Shown piece by piece: positions 1-6,961 of a stretch of 16,449 nt of DNA. This DNA is from Sphingobium sp. (GTDB lineage Bacteria; Pseudomonadota; Alphaproteobacteria; Sphingomonadales; Sphingomonadaceae): positions 1-16,449 of the forward strand of contig JASBTC010000372.1 in the NCBI GenBank assembly GCA_030148625.1, in the 5' to 3' direction. Numbering within the stretch: position 1 is the stretch's first letter; the number at the start of each line of letters is the position of its first letter. The notes beneath the pieces were generated by a model that saw only the letters and a list, made by a program, of their open reading frames with translations, searched no databases and was not told where the DNA came from. Both the position numbers and the translations under genes were made by a program.

Positions 1-380
1 AGCACGCCGTACATGTCGTACACCTCGCGCTCCAGCCAGCCGGCGACGGGCCACAGCCCGGTCACGCTCGGCACCGGCTTGTCCTCGTCGGTCGAGACAT
101 GGACGCGGATGCGGTGGTTCCTGGTCAGGCTGAGCAGGCAATAGACGACCTCGAACCGCTCTTCACGGTCGGGCCAGTCGACGCCGGCGATCTCCATCAG
201 CTGCTGATAACCGCAATCGTCGCGCAGCGCGGTCATCGCCTGGACCAGCGAGTCCCGGCCGACGATCAGCTTGATTTCGCCGACGGCCTCGATCGCGTCG
301 ACCAATGCCGGGCCAAGTGCGGCGCGTATGGCGTCGATCACGCCATCATTGCTGGCGTATGCGGGTGCGGGACTGGCCAT
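1..380 (-). CDS. nuoC: NADH-quinone oxidoreductase subunit C (partial, C-terminal part outside window)
   Basis: This is a hydrophilic subunit of the peripheral arm of respiratory complex I, which passes electrons from NADH to quinone at the inner membrane. The first 126 residues are visible and the gene runs off the left edge. The reading frame is open throughout and ends in the family signature WLEREVYDMYGVL, preceded by the typical FEVVYCLLSLTRNHRIRVHV strand region (shown here only in part: EVVYCLLS, HRIRVHV). The ATG at 380 lies one base after the nuoB stop, so translation is probably coupled. The ribosome binding site is weak, which fits coupling. The gene order A-B-C is the normal nuo order; nuoD would be expected next, outside the window. 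Identity is secure. Confidence 0.95.
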   Translation of the reverse strand, partial: MASPAPAYASNDGVIDAIRAALGPALVDAIEAVGEIKLIVGRDSLVQAMTALRDDCGYQQLMEIAGVDWPDREERFEVVYCLLSLTRNHRIRVHVSTDEDKPVPSVTGLWPVAGWLEREVYDMYGV

Positions 381-381
381 A

Positions 382-945
382 TCAGCGCTCGATCGTGCCG
401 ATGCGGCGGATCTTCCGCTGGAGCTGCATCACGCCGTAGAGCAAAGCCTCGGCGGTCGGCGGACAACCGGGAACATAGATGTCCACCGGCACGATCCGGT
501 CGCAGCCGCGCACGACGCTGTAGCTATAGTGATAATAGCCGCCGCCATTGGCGCAGCTGCCCATCGAGATGACGTATTTGGGTTCCGACATCTGGTCGTA
601 GACCCGGTGCAGCGCCGGCGCCATCTTGTTGCAGAGCGTGCCGGCGACGATCATCACGTCCGACTGGCGCGGGGATGCGCGCGGCGCGGCGCCGAAGCGC
701 TCCATGTCGTAACGCGGCATGTTCACATGGATCATCTCGACCGCGCAGCAGGCAAGGCCGAAGGTCATCCACCAGAGCGAGCCGGTGCGCGCCCATTGGA
801 ACAGCTCCTCGGTCGAAGTGACCAGGAACCCCTTGTCCGAAAGCTCGCCGTTCAACCCTTCGAAAAAGGACTGATCGGGCAAAGTGCCCGGCATCGGCGC
901 GCCATGCGGCACACCGGGGATCGATGGGCTGAGTTCTACTCCCAT
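382..945 (-). CDS. nuoB: NADH-quinone oxidoreductase subunit B, carries Fe-S cluster N2
   Basis: This 187-residue complex I subunit holds the terminal iron-sulfur cluster N2, which hands electrons to quinone. The four cluster ligands are visible: adjacent Cys66-Cys67 in GLACCAVEM, Cys131 in MGSCANGGG, and Cys161 in VPGCPP. The product lies at the cytoplasmic side, at the junction of peripheral and membrane arms. I chose the ATG at 945 because GGGAG sits 7 bases upstream; the frame is open farther upstream, but that stretch is the shadow of nuoA. The start overlaps the nuoA end by 10 bases, and nuoC follows after one base. Length is normal for the family. Nothing unusual is seen. Confidence 0.97.
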   Translation of the reverse strand: MGVELSPSIPGVPHGAPMPGTLPDQSFFEGLNGELSDKGFLVTSTEELFQWARTGSLWWMTFGLACCAVEMIHVNMPRYDMERFGAAPRASPRQSDVMIVAGTLCNKMAPALHRVYDQMSEPKYVISMGSCANGGGYYHYSYSVVRGCDRIVPVDIYVPGCPPTAEALLYGVMQLQRKIRRIGTIER

Positions 946-1310
946 TCGAGCGCTCCCTTCTTCCAGGCATAGACAAGGCCGAGCGCGAGCTCCGCGAGGA
1001 AGATCATCATCGCTGTCCAGCCCGCCCAGCCGATCTCGCCCAGCGACACCGCCCAGGGATACAGGAACGCAGCCTCGAGATCGAAGATGATGAAGAGGAT
1101 CGCGACCAGATAGAAGCGGACGTCGAATTGCGCGCGGCTGTCCTCGAAGGCCGGGAAGCCGCATTCATATTCGGTGAGCTTCTCAGGAGTCGGCTGATGC
1201 GCGCCCGTCAGCCGCGAAACGGCCATGGGCGCGAAGACGAACACGCTGGACAGCGCCACTGCCACGCCCAGGAAGAGCAGGATCGGCAGATATTGTGACA
1301 GATCGACCAA
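936..1310 (-). CDS. nuoA: NADH-quinone oxidoreductase subunit A
   Basis: This is a small membrane subunit of complex I, 124 residues, first gene of the nuo operon. Three hydrophobic helices are visible at about residues 8-30, 66-86 and 96-116. The conserved loop between helices 1 and 2 reads [11 protein letters not shown], with the conserved Cys50, followed by [18 protein letters not shown] with the acidic residues of the second helix. The start codon is TTG at 1310: no ATG is in frame before an upstream TAA, and GAGAG lies 5 bases ahead of the TTG. The end overlaps nuoB by 10 bases. A Fur-box-like palindrome lies 74 bases upstream of the start, so the operon may respond to iron; that is inference. 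Confidence 0.95.
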   Translation of the reverse strand: MVDLSQYLPILLFLGVAVALSSVFVFAPMAVSRLTGAHQPTPEKLTEYECGFPAFEDSRAQFDVRFYLVAILFIIFDLEAAFLYPWAVSLGEIGWAGWTAMMIFLAELALGLVYAWKKGALEWE

Positions 1311-1383
1311 GAGACTCTCGTACGGCCAGATTTATGGCGGGGCTTTAGGACTGCTGCACCCGCGAAGCAAGGCCGTGAACCAG

Positions 1384-1398
1384 TGAGAATGATTCGCA
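1384..1398. promoter_or_regulatory. Fur-box-like 7-1-7 palindrome in the nuoA / ybjN-like intergenic region
   Basis: The sequence TGAGAATGATTCGCA is a 7-1-7 inverted repeat with one mismatched pair (arms TGAGAAT and, on the other strand, TGCGAAT). It matches 11 of 14 arm positions of the classical Fur box TGATAATnATTATCA, and the minus-strand reading TGCGAATCATTCTCA closely resembles Fur boxes seen upstream of TonB receptors in proteobacteria. It lies 74 bases from the nuoA start and 100 bases from the divergent start at 1499. The rest of the 188-base gap (1311-1498) shows no RNA gene or further repeat that I recognise. Confidence 0.5.
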
Positions 1399-1434
1399 AT
1401 TAGCCGGATTTCAGCCACTTTCCAGTCCGTCGCG

Positions 1435-1440
1435 TTGACA
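1435..1440 (+). promoter_or_regulatory. Possible -35 element (TTGACA) for the YbjN-like gene
   Basis: A perfect TTGACA lies 58 bases upstream of the ATG at 1499. The sequence 17 bases later (CACCTT, 1458-1463) is a poor -10 match, so the promoter is tentative. Alphaproteobacterial -10 elements are often degenerate, which keeps the call possible. Confidence 0.3.
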
Positions 1441-1498
1441 GCGGCGGAGGTTGCGAACACCTTTCCGGCGGGACGCAGGCGGCATAGGGGGCATCGAC

Positions 1499-1969
1499 AT
1501 GAAGAACCGCAAATGGCTGGGTGCCGGCATCGCACTGGCGCTTGCCACGCTCGCGACACCGGCCGCAGCCGAACAGGTCGTCGCCGACCATCAGAAGCTG
1601 GTCGCGCTGCTTCAGGCCAAGGGTTACAAGGCCGAACTGATCAAGGGAACGGATGCGGACTATGTGCGCACCGCCGATTCCGGGGTGCCGGTCACCATCT
1701 TCTTCTTCAACTGCGCCAAGGGGAAGACAGGCTGCACCACCATCCAATTCTATACCGGCTTCACCGACGTCAAGGCGACGCTCGAACGCATCAACGACTG
1801 GAACAAGAGCCAGCGTTGGGCGCGCGCCTATGTCGACAAGGATGGCGATCCGGTGATGGAGATGGATGTCGACATGGATTTCGGCGGGCTGAGCAAGGAG
1901 CTCTTCTACGACAATCTCGGCACCTTCATCGCGCTCATCCCGCGTTTCCGCGATCATCTGAAGAAATAG
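1499..1969 (+). CDS. Exported YbjN domain-containing protein
   Basis: A 156-residue protein recognised as YbjN-like by its overall pattern: a short helix (VVADHQKLVALLQAKGYKAEL), a beta strand with FFFNC, and a C-terminal segment FGGLSKELFYDNLGTFI. YbjN-type folds resemble type III secretion chaperones; the role of the family is poorly known. A clear signal peptide is present: basic MKNRK, a hydrophobic stretch at residues 7-20, and a PAAA-E cleavage site after about residue 24. The mature protein has two cysteines, Cys72 and Cys79, which could form a disulfide in the periplasm. The ATG at 1499 was chosen because AGGGGG lies about 7 bases upstream and the signal peptide starts there; the frame is open back to 1451. 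It stands alone and converges on the diguanylate cyclase gene after 37 bases. Confidence 0.75.
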   Translation: MKNRKWLGAGIALALATLATPAAAEQVVADHQKLVALLQAKGYKAELIKGTDADYVRTADSGVPVTIFFFNCAKGKTGCTTIQFYTGFTDVKATLERINDWNKSQRWARAYVDKDGDPVMEMDVDMDFGGLSKELFYDNLGTFIALIPRFRDHLKK

Positions 1970-2006
1970 CGGCGGGGCGCGGCGAAGGAACCAGTCCGCC
2001 TTACCT

Positions 2007-3194
2007 TCAACTCGCCAGCTTGCGCATGAAACCCGGTGACGGCGGCGCCGCACCGAGCGGCTGCCCCACACATGCGCGATTCCGCCCGCCATTCTTGGCG
2101 GCATAGAGCGCACGATCCGCGATATCGAACAGTTGATGGACATCCAGCCCACTGCCCCGCCCCGCCGCCGCGACGCCGAGGCTGGCAGTCACGCTACGCC
2201 GCAAACATGAACCCGGCTGATCGCCAAGCGCCTCGATATCCTCGCGCAGTCGCTCGCAGACCATCCAGGCACGCGGCAAATCGGCGTTGGGCAGCAGGAT
2301 CGCGAATTCCTCCCCGCCATAGCGTGAGGCGACGCCGGACATTCCGGCAGCGTGACGCGCGATCGTTTCGGCCACTGCGCGCAGACAGAGATCGCCCTCG
2401 CGGTGACCGAAGCTGTCATTATAGGATTTGAAGTGATCGACATCGATCAGCACCAGCGCGAACGGCCGGGGATCGGTCAACGACAAGGCGAGCGCCGCTT
2501 CGATCGCCTCGATCAGATGACGGCGATTGTGCAGGCCGGTGAGCGCGTCGGTCAGGCTCAGCCGCCGCAATTGTTCGTTGGCGAGTTCGAGCGCGGAGGC
2601 AAGCTGCTGCTTCTGCGCCGAGATGCGCATGACCTGAACGATCAGCCCGCTCAGCCGCCAGCCGATGAAACCGGAGAATGTGCAGACGACGAGCGAGGCG
2701 ATACCGAGATAGACACCCTCCGGCTCGCGGCTGGAGAAGAAGCCCAGCGCGATCAGCACGAAAAGCGGCACATGAAAGGCGATGTGCCCCGGCCACCAGG
2801 CGACATGCCCCAATATCACCATCACCGCGCCGAGCGCGACGACGCAGAACACCAGATTCTGCCCGCTGCTGCCGACGCTGATCAGCCAATAGCCGCCAAT
2901 GCCCCAGAGCAGGCCCGACAGGAAGATCGCGGCGACGGCGACGCGCGCCCAGCCGATCATCGTCAGGTCGCGCGGCCATTGTCGCCGAAACGCGATCGAA
3001 GTGACGCCGCGCAACGCCATCACGGCGCCGACCGCGCCCGCCCAGAGCAGCAGCATCGATGGAGATACGGTGCGCCAATAGGTGGCGACGATCAATGCGA
3101 CGGCCGCAAAGCCGAGGATCGCGGCGGGAACCACGGTCACGTAGAGCATGCGCACTCGCGATTCGAGCAATAGCCGCTCGGAATCCCGCTCCAT
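2007..3194 (-). CDS. Membrane-bound GGDEF diguanylate cyclase (GGEEF, no I-site)
   Basis: This 395-residue protein should make cyclic di-GMP from two GTP. The N-terminal half (about residues 15-185) has roughly six hydrophobic helices and no sensor domain I can name. A short coiled-coil-like linker (about 190-212) leads into the GGDEF domain, which starts at LTDALTGLHNRR (214-225). The active-site signature is GGEEF at 293-297. The metal-binding Asp is in LIDVDHF (251) and the substrate Asn in SYNDSFGH (259). The RxxD inhibitory site that should lie five residues before GGEEF is absent (GMSG at 284-287), so product inhibition by that route is not expected. The start at 3194 is firm: GGAGGA lies 5 bases upstream of the ATG. 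It is separated by 76 bases from the CocE gene upstream on the same strand. Confidence 0.9.
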   Translation of the reverse strand: MERDSERLLLESRVRMLYVTVVPAAILGFAAVALIVATYWRTVSPSMLLLWAGAVGAVMALRGVTSIAFRRQWPRDLTMIGWARVAVAAIFLSGLLWGIGGYWLISVGSSGQNLVFCVVALGAVMVILGHVAWWPGHIAFHVPLFVLIALGFFSSREPEGVYLGIASLVVCTFSGFIGWRLSGLIVQVMRISAQKQQLASALELANEQLRRLSLTDALTGLHNRRHLIEAIEAALALSLTDPRPFALVLIDVDHFKSYNDSFGHREGDLCLRAVAETIARHAAGMSGVASRYGGEEFAILLPNADLPRAWMVCERLREDIEALGDQPGSCLRRSVTASLGVAAAGRGSGLDVHQLFDIADRALYAAKNGGRNRACVGQPLGAAPPSPGFMRKLAS

Positions 3195-3245
3195 CGGTTT
3201 CCTCCCGCCACCTGGCGTTCACCGAAGCCATGATGCCGACAAAGT

Positions 3246-3262
3246 CCTAACCAGTGATTAGG
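3246..3262. promoter_or_regulatory. Near-perfect palindrome upstream of the diguanylate cyclase gene
   Basis: CCTAACCAGTGATTAGG is an 8-1-8 inverted repeat with a single mismatched pair. It lies 51 bases upstream of the diguanylate cyclase ATG (3194) and 8 bases past the stop of the CocE-type gene. It could be an operator for the cyclase gene. As a terminator it is weak: the stem is short and AT-rich, and only ACTTTG follows it on the minus strand. Confidence 0.35.
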
Positions 3263-3270
3263 TGGCCATA

Positions 3271-5193
3271 TCAGCGAGCGGCAGGGTCGACCGGCAGCTC
3301 GAGAAAGGATGGATTGCGCGCATTGCGGTAGATGGTCTGGGTCGCGGCGCGATAATCGGCCGGCTTGGCGTTCATGATATTGGGCACGAAGCTCTGCGGA
3401 TTGCGATCATAGAGCGGGAACCAGCTCGACTGGATCTGTACCATGAGGCGATGGCCGCGTCCGAACCGGTGGTTGACCTGCGGCAGGCGGAGTTCGTAGC
3501 CCAGCGGCCGGTTCGCAGCGATCGGACGAGGCACGCTGAAGCTTTCCCGATAACGGCCGCGCAGGATGTCGCCCGCGATCATGAACTGATAGCAGCCAAG
3601 CCGGTCGTCATCGGGATTGTCGTCGGGAAAGACGTCGATCACCTTCACCACCCAGTCCGCGTCGGTGCCGCTGGTCGCCGCCTGGAGCCGCGCGACGATC
3701 GTGCCGCGCACGGTGAGCGGTTCCTCGAGCGGCGGGCTCATATAGGTCAACACGTCGGGACGACCGTCGACGAAACGCTGATCCATCGTCAACCAGGACC
3801 GCCACCCCGCCAGGCCGTCCGCGTCGCCGACGATGCGGCGTATCGGTCGCGGCTGATAGGGGACGGGCTTGGCGGGATCGGAGACATAGAAATCCGCGCC
3901 CTTGTCCTCCGAGGGCGCCGTCCAGCCCAGCGCGTTGCCGACGCCGAGATAAAGCCTGCGCGTTTCCATCGCGCGCGGCGGCCACGCATCGAAGCGGCGC
4001 CAGCGATTGCTGCCAGTCTCGAACACCGTCGCGGGCGCAACGCCGTGCGCCGGGCCATCCTTCAGATATTGTGCGAGGAACGGCGCCAGTACGTCTTCGC
4101 GCCAGCGCTTCGCGGTATCCTCGCTCCAGCGCATCGCCCCGATATTCTCGCCATTCGCCCAGCTCTGGCCGTGATACCAGGGGCCGGCGGCGAAGAAATT
4201 GCGGTCATTGGCGGTGTCGCCCTTCTCCATCACCGCATAGGTGGCCGGCGGGCCGTAAATATCCTCCTGATCGAACCAGCCATGGACGTTGAGCGTCGGC
4301 ACGCCGTTCGTCCTGGCGGCAGCGAGCAACGGCGGCATCGCCTTGGCCTGCCAATAGGCGTCATAGGCGGGATGTTCGAGCGCCAGCTTCCAGAATGCCT
4401 GACGCTTGTCGAAATAGCGCGCGTCGATATCGCCCGCGCTGCCGACCTTCAGGAACCAGGAATAGAGATCGTGATGGTTGAACGCCATGGCGAGCTGCGC
4501 ATCGGCGCGCGTGCCCATGCGATAGAGATATTCGACGGCGAAGCTGAGGCGAAAGGCGCCGTTGTGGAAATAATCGTCGCCCATCCACAGATCGCCGACC
4601 GCGTTGACGGGCACCGCCGCCTTGAGCGCTGGATGCGGGCCGAGCAGCGCGTTGAGCACCAGCCAGCCGGGATTGGACGTGCCATAAATGCCGACCCGGC
4701 CATTATTGCCCGCCACATTGCGGACAAGCCAGTCGATGCTGTCCCACGCATCGGTCGATTCATCGGTGGGCGTATCGTTCAATGGTCCGCGCGGCGGCCG
4801 GTTGTGCGAATAATCCCCTTCGGATTTGTAGCGTCCGCGAATGTCCTGGAACACCCAGATATAGCCGGGCAGTTCGGCGAAGCGCGGCCCCAGCACGGCG
4901 TTCAGATCGGGATGCGCCTTGGCCCCCATCGTCGCCGACGCCTCATAGGGCGTGCGCTGCAGCAGGATCGGCAGATCGCCCTTCGCATTCTTCGGAGTCA
5001 GGATGATCGTATAGAGCTTCACCCCGTCGCGCATCGGGATCATCATTTCGCGCAGAGTGAAATCGTCGTCGGCATTGGGCTCGCGCAACGGCGCCGCCGC
5101 AGTCTGCAGCAGCAGGATGGCGAGCAACAGCGCGGCCAGCAAGGCCGTCACGATGCGATTGGGTCGGGTGGATGCCGGTGCGTATGCTGTCAT
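3271..5193 (-). CDS. Exported CocE/NonD family (S15-type) alpha/beta hydrolase
   Basis: A 640-residue hydrolase of the family that includes cocaine esterase, glutaryl-7-ACA acylase and X-Pro dipeptidyl-peptidases; the substrate cannot be told. A hydrophobic segment at about residues 14-34 ending TAAA acts as signal peptide or anchor. The catalytic domain follows (about 45-360), with a family-typical FQDIRGRYKSEGDY stretch near 115-128, nucleophile Ser173 in GTSNPG, Asp308 in GWFDQED and His341 in GPWYHGQ. The C-terminal jelly-roll (PepX_C-like) domain covers about 366-635. The usual nucleophile motif is GxSYxG, so Asn in place of Tyr is unusual. The ATG at 5193 is preferred to the in-frame ATG at 5211 because GGAG sits 8 bases ahead of it. 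It lies 71 bases after the DUF2306 gene and may be read from the same transcript. Confidence 0.88.
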   Translation of the reverse strand: MTAYAPASTRPNRIVTALLAALLLAILLLQTAAAPLREPNADDDFTLREMMIPMRDGVKLYTIILTPKNAKGDLPILLQRTPYEASATMGAKAHPDLNAVLGPRFAELPGYIWVFQDIRGRYKSEGDYSHNRPPRGPLNDTPTDESTDAWDSIDWLVRNVAGNNGRVGIYGTSNPGWLVLNALLGPHPALKAAVPVNAVGDLWMGDDYFHNGAFRLSFAVEYLYRMGTRADAQLAMAFNHHDLYSWFLKVGSAGDIDARYFDKRQAFWKLALEHPAYDAYWQAKAMPPLLAAARTNGVPTLNVHGWFDQEDIYGPPATYAVMEKGDTANDRNFFAAGPWYHGQSWANGENIGAMRWSEDTAKRWREDVLAPFLAQYLKDGPAHGVAPATVFETGSNRWRRFDAWPPRAMETRRLYLGVGNALGWTAPSEDKGADFYVSDPAKPVPYQPRPIRRIVGDADGLAGWRSWLTMDQRFVDGRPDVLTYMSPPLEEPLTVRGTIVARLQAATSGTDADWVVKVIDVFPDDNPDDDRLGCYQFMIAGDILRGRYRESFSVPRPIAANRPLGYELRLPQVNHRFGRGHRLMVQIQSSWFPLYDRNPQSFVPNIMNAKPADYRAATQTIYRNARNPSFLELPVDPAAR

Positions 5194-5264
5194 GATGGTG
5201 GCTCCGATCATGCCGTTCCGCGCACGAAACGCAAGGTGCCGACCAGAACCGATCGAGGAACGGC

Positions 5265-5882
5265 TCAGCCGGATCGCCCCATCCGACGAATATAGATCTC
5301 CGCCACGATCAGGTTCGGCATCCAGCACAGGAAAGAAATCGCCCGATACCCGTCGACAAAGTCCAAATTCGTCAGCGGGACCAGCGGCATGTAGATCCGG
5401 AGCGTCACCGCCGCGAAGGTCAGTGCGAAGGAACGGATCATCCAGAGGCGATGTTCGGCAAAGCGGCGTTGCCGGGCAGCGCGCCAGCCAAGGCTGTTCA
5501 CCAGCGCCCACAGGGCAGCCAGGCTGCCAAAGCCCATGGTCGCGATCGGGCCGGCGGTCGAACCAAAGGCAAGAACGAAGCCGGCGATCGCGCCGAGCAG
5601 GCAGCTGATCACATAGATGCGGCCGATCCAGCGATGGACGATCGGCGCCGCGGACCGCACGCGCGGCAAAAGCTGAGCCGGCGCGAGCAACAAGGCCGTG
5701 GCCGCGCCGGCGACATGGAGCGTCAGCCATGGCCTGGCGAAGAGATTGGCGAGAATGTCGGGCGCCAATGGCCCCATTGCCGGCAGATATCGATAGGAAA
5801 AGAGCGCAACGCCCATGCTCAGCAACGTTGCCAGGGCCCAGAGCCCCGTCATGGTTCGACGACGATCGACGATGTGGATCAT
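5265..5882 (-). CDS. DUF2306 domain-containing membrane protein
   Basis: A 205-residue integral membrane protein with about five hydrophobic helices (roughly residues 12-30, 53-72, 86-106, 113-131, 148-166) plus a hydrophobic stretch near 182-198. It matches the DUF2306 pattern by LHVAGA (His56), VHRWIGRIYV (His83) and AEHRLWMIRSFAL (His144); conserved histidines in the membrane suggest haem or metal binding, but the function is unknown. ATG 5882 is used; ATG 5852 (residue 11) is the alternative and has no visible ribosome binding site. The purine-rich AAGAGG just before 5882 lies unusually close and sits inside a hairpin. A four-codon reading frame (MKRQ, stop) ends in an ATGA overlap with this start. 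It sits between DUF4126 and the CocE-type gene. Confidence 0.8.
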   Translation of the reverse strand: MIHIVDRRRTMTGLWALATLLSMGVALFSYRYLPAMGPLAPDILANLFARPWLTLHVAGAATALLLAPAQLLPRVRSAAPIVHRWIGRIYVISCLLGAIAGFVLAFGSTAGPIATMGFGSLAALWALVNSLGWRAARQRRFAEHRLWMIRSFALTFAAVTLRIYMPLVPLTNLDFVDGYRAISFLCWMPNLIVAEIYIRRMGRSG

Positions 5883-5884
5883 TG

Positions 5885-5906
5885 CCTCTTCATATTCCGC
5901 AAGAGG
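5885..5906 (-). promoter_or_regulatory. Hairpin enclosing the ribosome binding site of the DUF2306 gene
   Basis: Arms 5885-5890 and 5901-5906 (CCTCTT / AAGAGG) are perfectly complementary across a 10-base loop. On the minus-strand transcript the 3' arm AAGAGG is the only purine-rich ribosome binding site before the ATG at 5882. The fold could limit translation. The stem is only six pairs, so chance is possible. Confidence 0.35.
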
Positions 5907-5924
5907 TCGGCACGCGGCGGCGGC

Positions 5925-6512
5925 TCAGCGACCGGCGGGCGTCAGCCGGCGCAACAGGCGTCGCAGCATGACGATCAGCGCGATCGCCGCCAGAAGCAGG
6001 CATATCGCGACGACCACCGCCGCGATCGGGTTTGCGAGCACGAGCAGCAGCAGCCCGCCGGTGGCGACATCCTCGCTGCTCGATACTGCGATATTGCTGA
6101 AGGGTTCGGGACTCATGTTGACGACGGCGCGGGTGCCCATCTTCGCGCCGTGACTGAGAAGCGCCGCGCTGCCGCCGAGCAGCAGGCTCGCGACCTGCCA
6201 TGTGGGATCCTGGGCATCGACGATCGCCATTGCGAGCAACGCACCGCCCACCGGGCGGACGAACGTATGGACAGCGTCCCAGATCGAATCGAGCCACGCC
6301 AGCTTGTCGGCGAAGAATTCGGCGACCAGGCCGACGCCGGATATGCCGAGCACCCAGGGATTGGCGAGCACGTCGAGGCCGGCCAAATGGTTCGGCAGGT
6401 CGATCCAGCCGGTGCGCATCGCGAGGCCGGTGGCGAAAGTGCACAGATAAATACGCCATCCGGACAGCAGGCTTATGCTGGCCGCGAGGCCGATCAGTTC
6501 AACCCCACCCAT
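5925..6512 (-). CDS. DUF4126 domain-containing membrane protein
   Basis: A 195-residue membrane protein with hydrophobic segments at about residues 5-30, 53-68, 88-100, 106-120, and a long C-terminal one at 153-183 ending in a basic tail (RRLLRRL). The N-terminal pattern LIGLAASISLLSGWRIYLCTF (first 20 shown in part: AASISLLSGWRIYLC) and the AEFFADKLAWLDSIWDAVHTF region (EFFADKLAWLDSIWD) are characteristic of DUF4126. No biochemical role is established. The ATG at 6512 has AAAGG 8 bases upstream. The gene lies 72 bases after the GlsB-type gene and 42 bases before DUF2306, all on one strand, so a membrane-protein operon is plausible. Confidence 0.82.
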   Translation of the reverse strand: MGGVELIGLAASISLLSGWRIYLCTFATGLAMRTGWIDLPNHLAGLDVLANPWVLGISGVGLVAEFFADKLAWLDSIWDAVHTFVRPVGGALLAMAIVDAQDPTWQVASLLLGGSAALLSHGAKMGTRAVVNMSPEPFSNIAVSSSEDVATGGLLLLVLANPIAAVVVAICLLLAAIALIVMLRRLLRRLTPAGR

Positions 6513-6584
6513 GTCGCCGACCTTTCAGCCCCTCTCGACGCGTGGCCGGGCCAACGGCCCGAAACCGCGCGCCGATATGTCGGT

Positions 6585-6842
6585 TCAGGCTGCCCGGCCC
6601 TTCACCATCCGGTAGATCCAGAGGAGCAGGATCGCGCCCGCGGTCGCGATCAGGATGTTCACGATATTGCCGTTGCCGCCCAGTCCGAGCTTGCTGCCGA
6701 TAAATCCGCCGATCAGGCCGCCGGCGATACCGATCAGGATGGTGACGAAGATGCCGCCCGGATCCTTGCCCGGCATGATCCATTTCGCCAGCGCGCCGGC
6801 GATCAAACCGACGACGATCCAGCCCAGAAAGCCATAATCCAT
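6585..6842 (-). CDS. GlsB/YeaQ/YmgE family stress response membrane protein
   Basis: An 85-residue hydrophobic protein of the transglycosylase-associated (GlsB/YeaQ/YmgE) family. Members are small inner-membrane proteins often raised by stress; the molecular job is unclear. Three helices are visible (about 4-22, 29-50, 58-78) with the conserved GLIAGALAKWIMPGKDPGG loop (AGALAKWIMPGKDPGG at 15-30) and a glycine zipper GGLIGGFIGSKLGLGG at about 41-56. The ATG at 6842 is chosen because MDYGFLGWIVVGLI is the usual N terminus and a GGGGAG site lies 7 bases upstream. That site is within a perfect 7-pair hairpin. The gene is 119 bases from the upstream phosphatase gene and may have its own promoter. 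Confidence 0.9.
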   Translation of the reverse strand: MDYGFLGWIVVGLIAGALAKWIMPGKDPGGIFVTILIGIAGGLIGGFIGSKLGLGGNGNIVNILIATAGAILLLWIYRMVKGRAA

Positions 6843-6848
6843 CTCGCA

Positions 6849-6871
6849 TCTCCCCTTTTGTTTCGGGGAGA
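6849..6871 (-). promoter_or_regulatory. Hairpin sequestering the GlsB-type gene's ribosome binding site
   Basis: Minus-strand RNA reads UCUCCCC, a nine-base loop GAAACAAAA, then GGGGAGA: a perfect seven-pair stem. Its 3' arm is the GGGGAG ribosome binding site, six bases before the ATG at 6842. This could be an RNA thermometer or other translational switch. Alternatively it is a copy of a ccttcccc/ggggaagg-type intergenic repeat, since similar arms occur at 7800-7819 and 7915-7937. Confidence 0.45.
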
Positions 6872-6913
6872 GGCTATTCCTCGACAGCCCCGACCGCAAG
6901 CCGGGAAACGTCG

Positions 6914-6929
6914 CGCCCGAAGTCGGGCG
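6914..6929. terminator. Inverted repeat downstream of the phosphatase gene
   Basis: CGCCCGA-AG-TCGGGCG is a perfect seven-pair inverted repeat 32 bases past the stop of the inositol-phosphatase-family gene. As RNA it forms a tight GC-rich hairpin. No U-run follows, so it may end or stabilise the transcript rather than act as a classical terminator. Confidence 0.35.
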
Positions 6930-6961
6930 GAAATGCGGCGGCAATCGCTGTTAGGATCGGC

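Noticed and set aside
1311..1498. Small RNA or tRNA in the nuoA upstream gap
   Set aside because: No cloverleaf, no terminator-like stem with U-run on either strand; only the Fur-like site and a lone TTGACA stand out.
3262..5295. Long open frame (677 codons) on the plus strand opposite the CocE-type gene
   Set aside because: Composition is Arg/Ala/His-rich without motifs. It is the antisense shadow of a GC-rich gene whose own product has a full catalytic triad.
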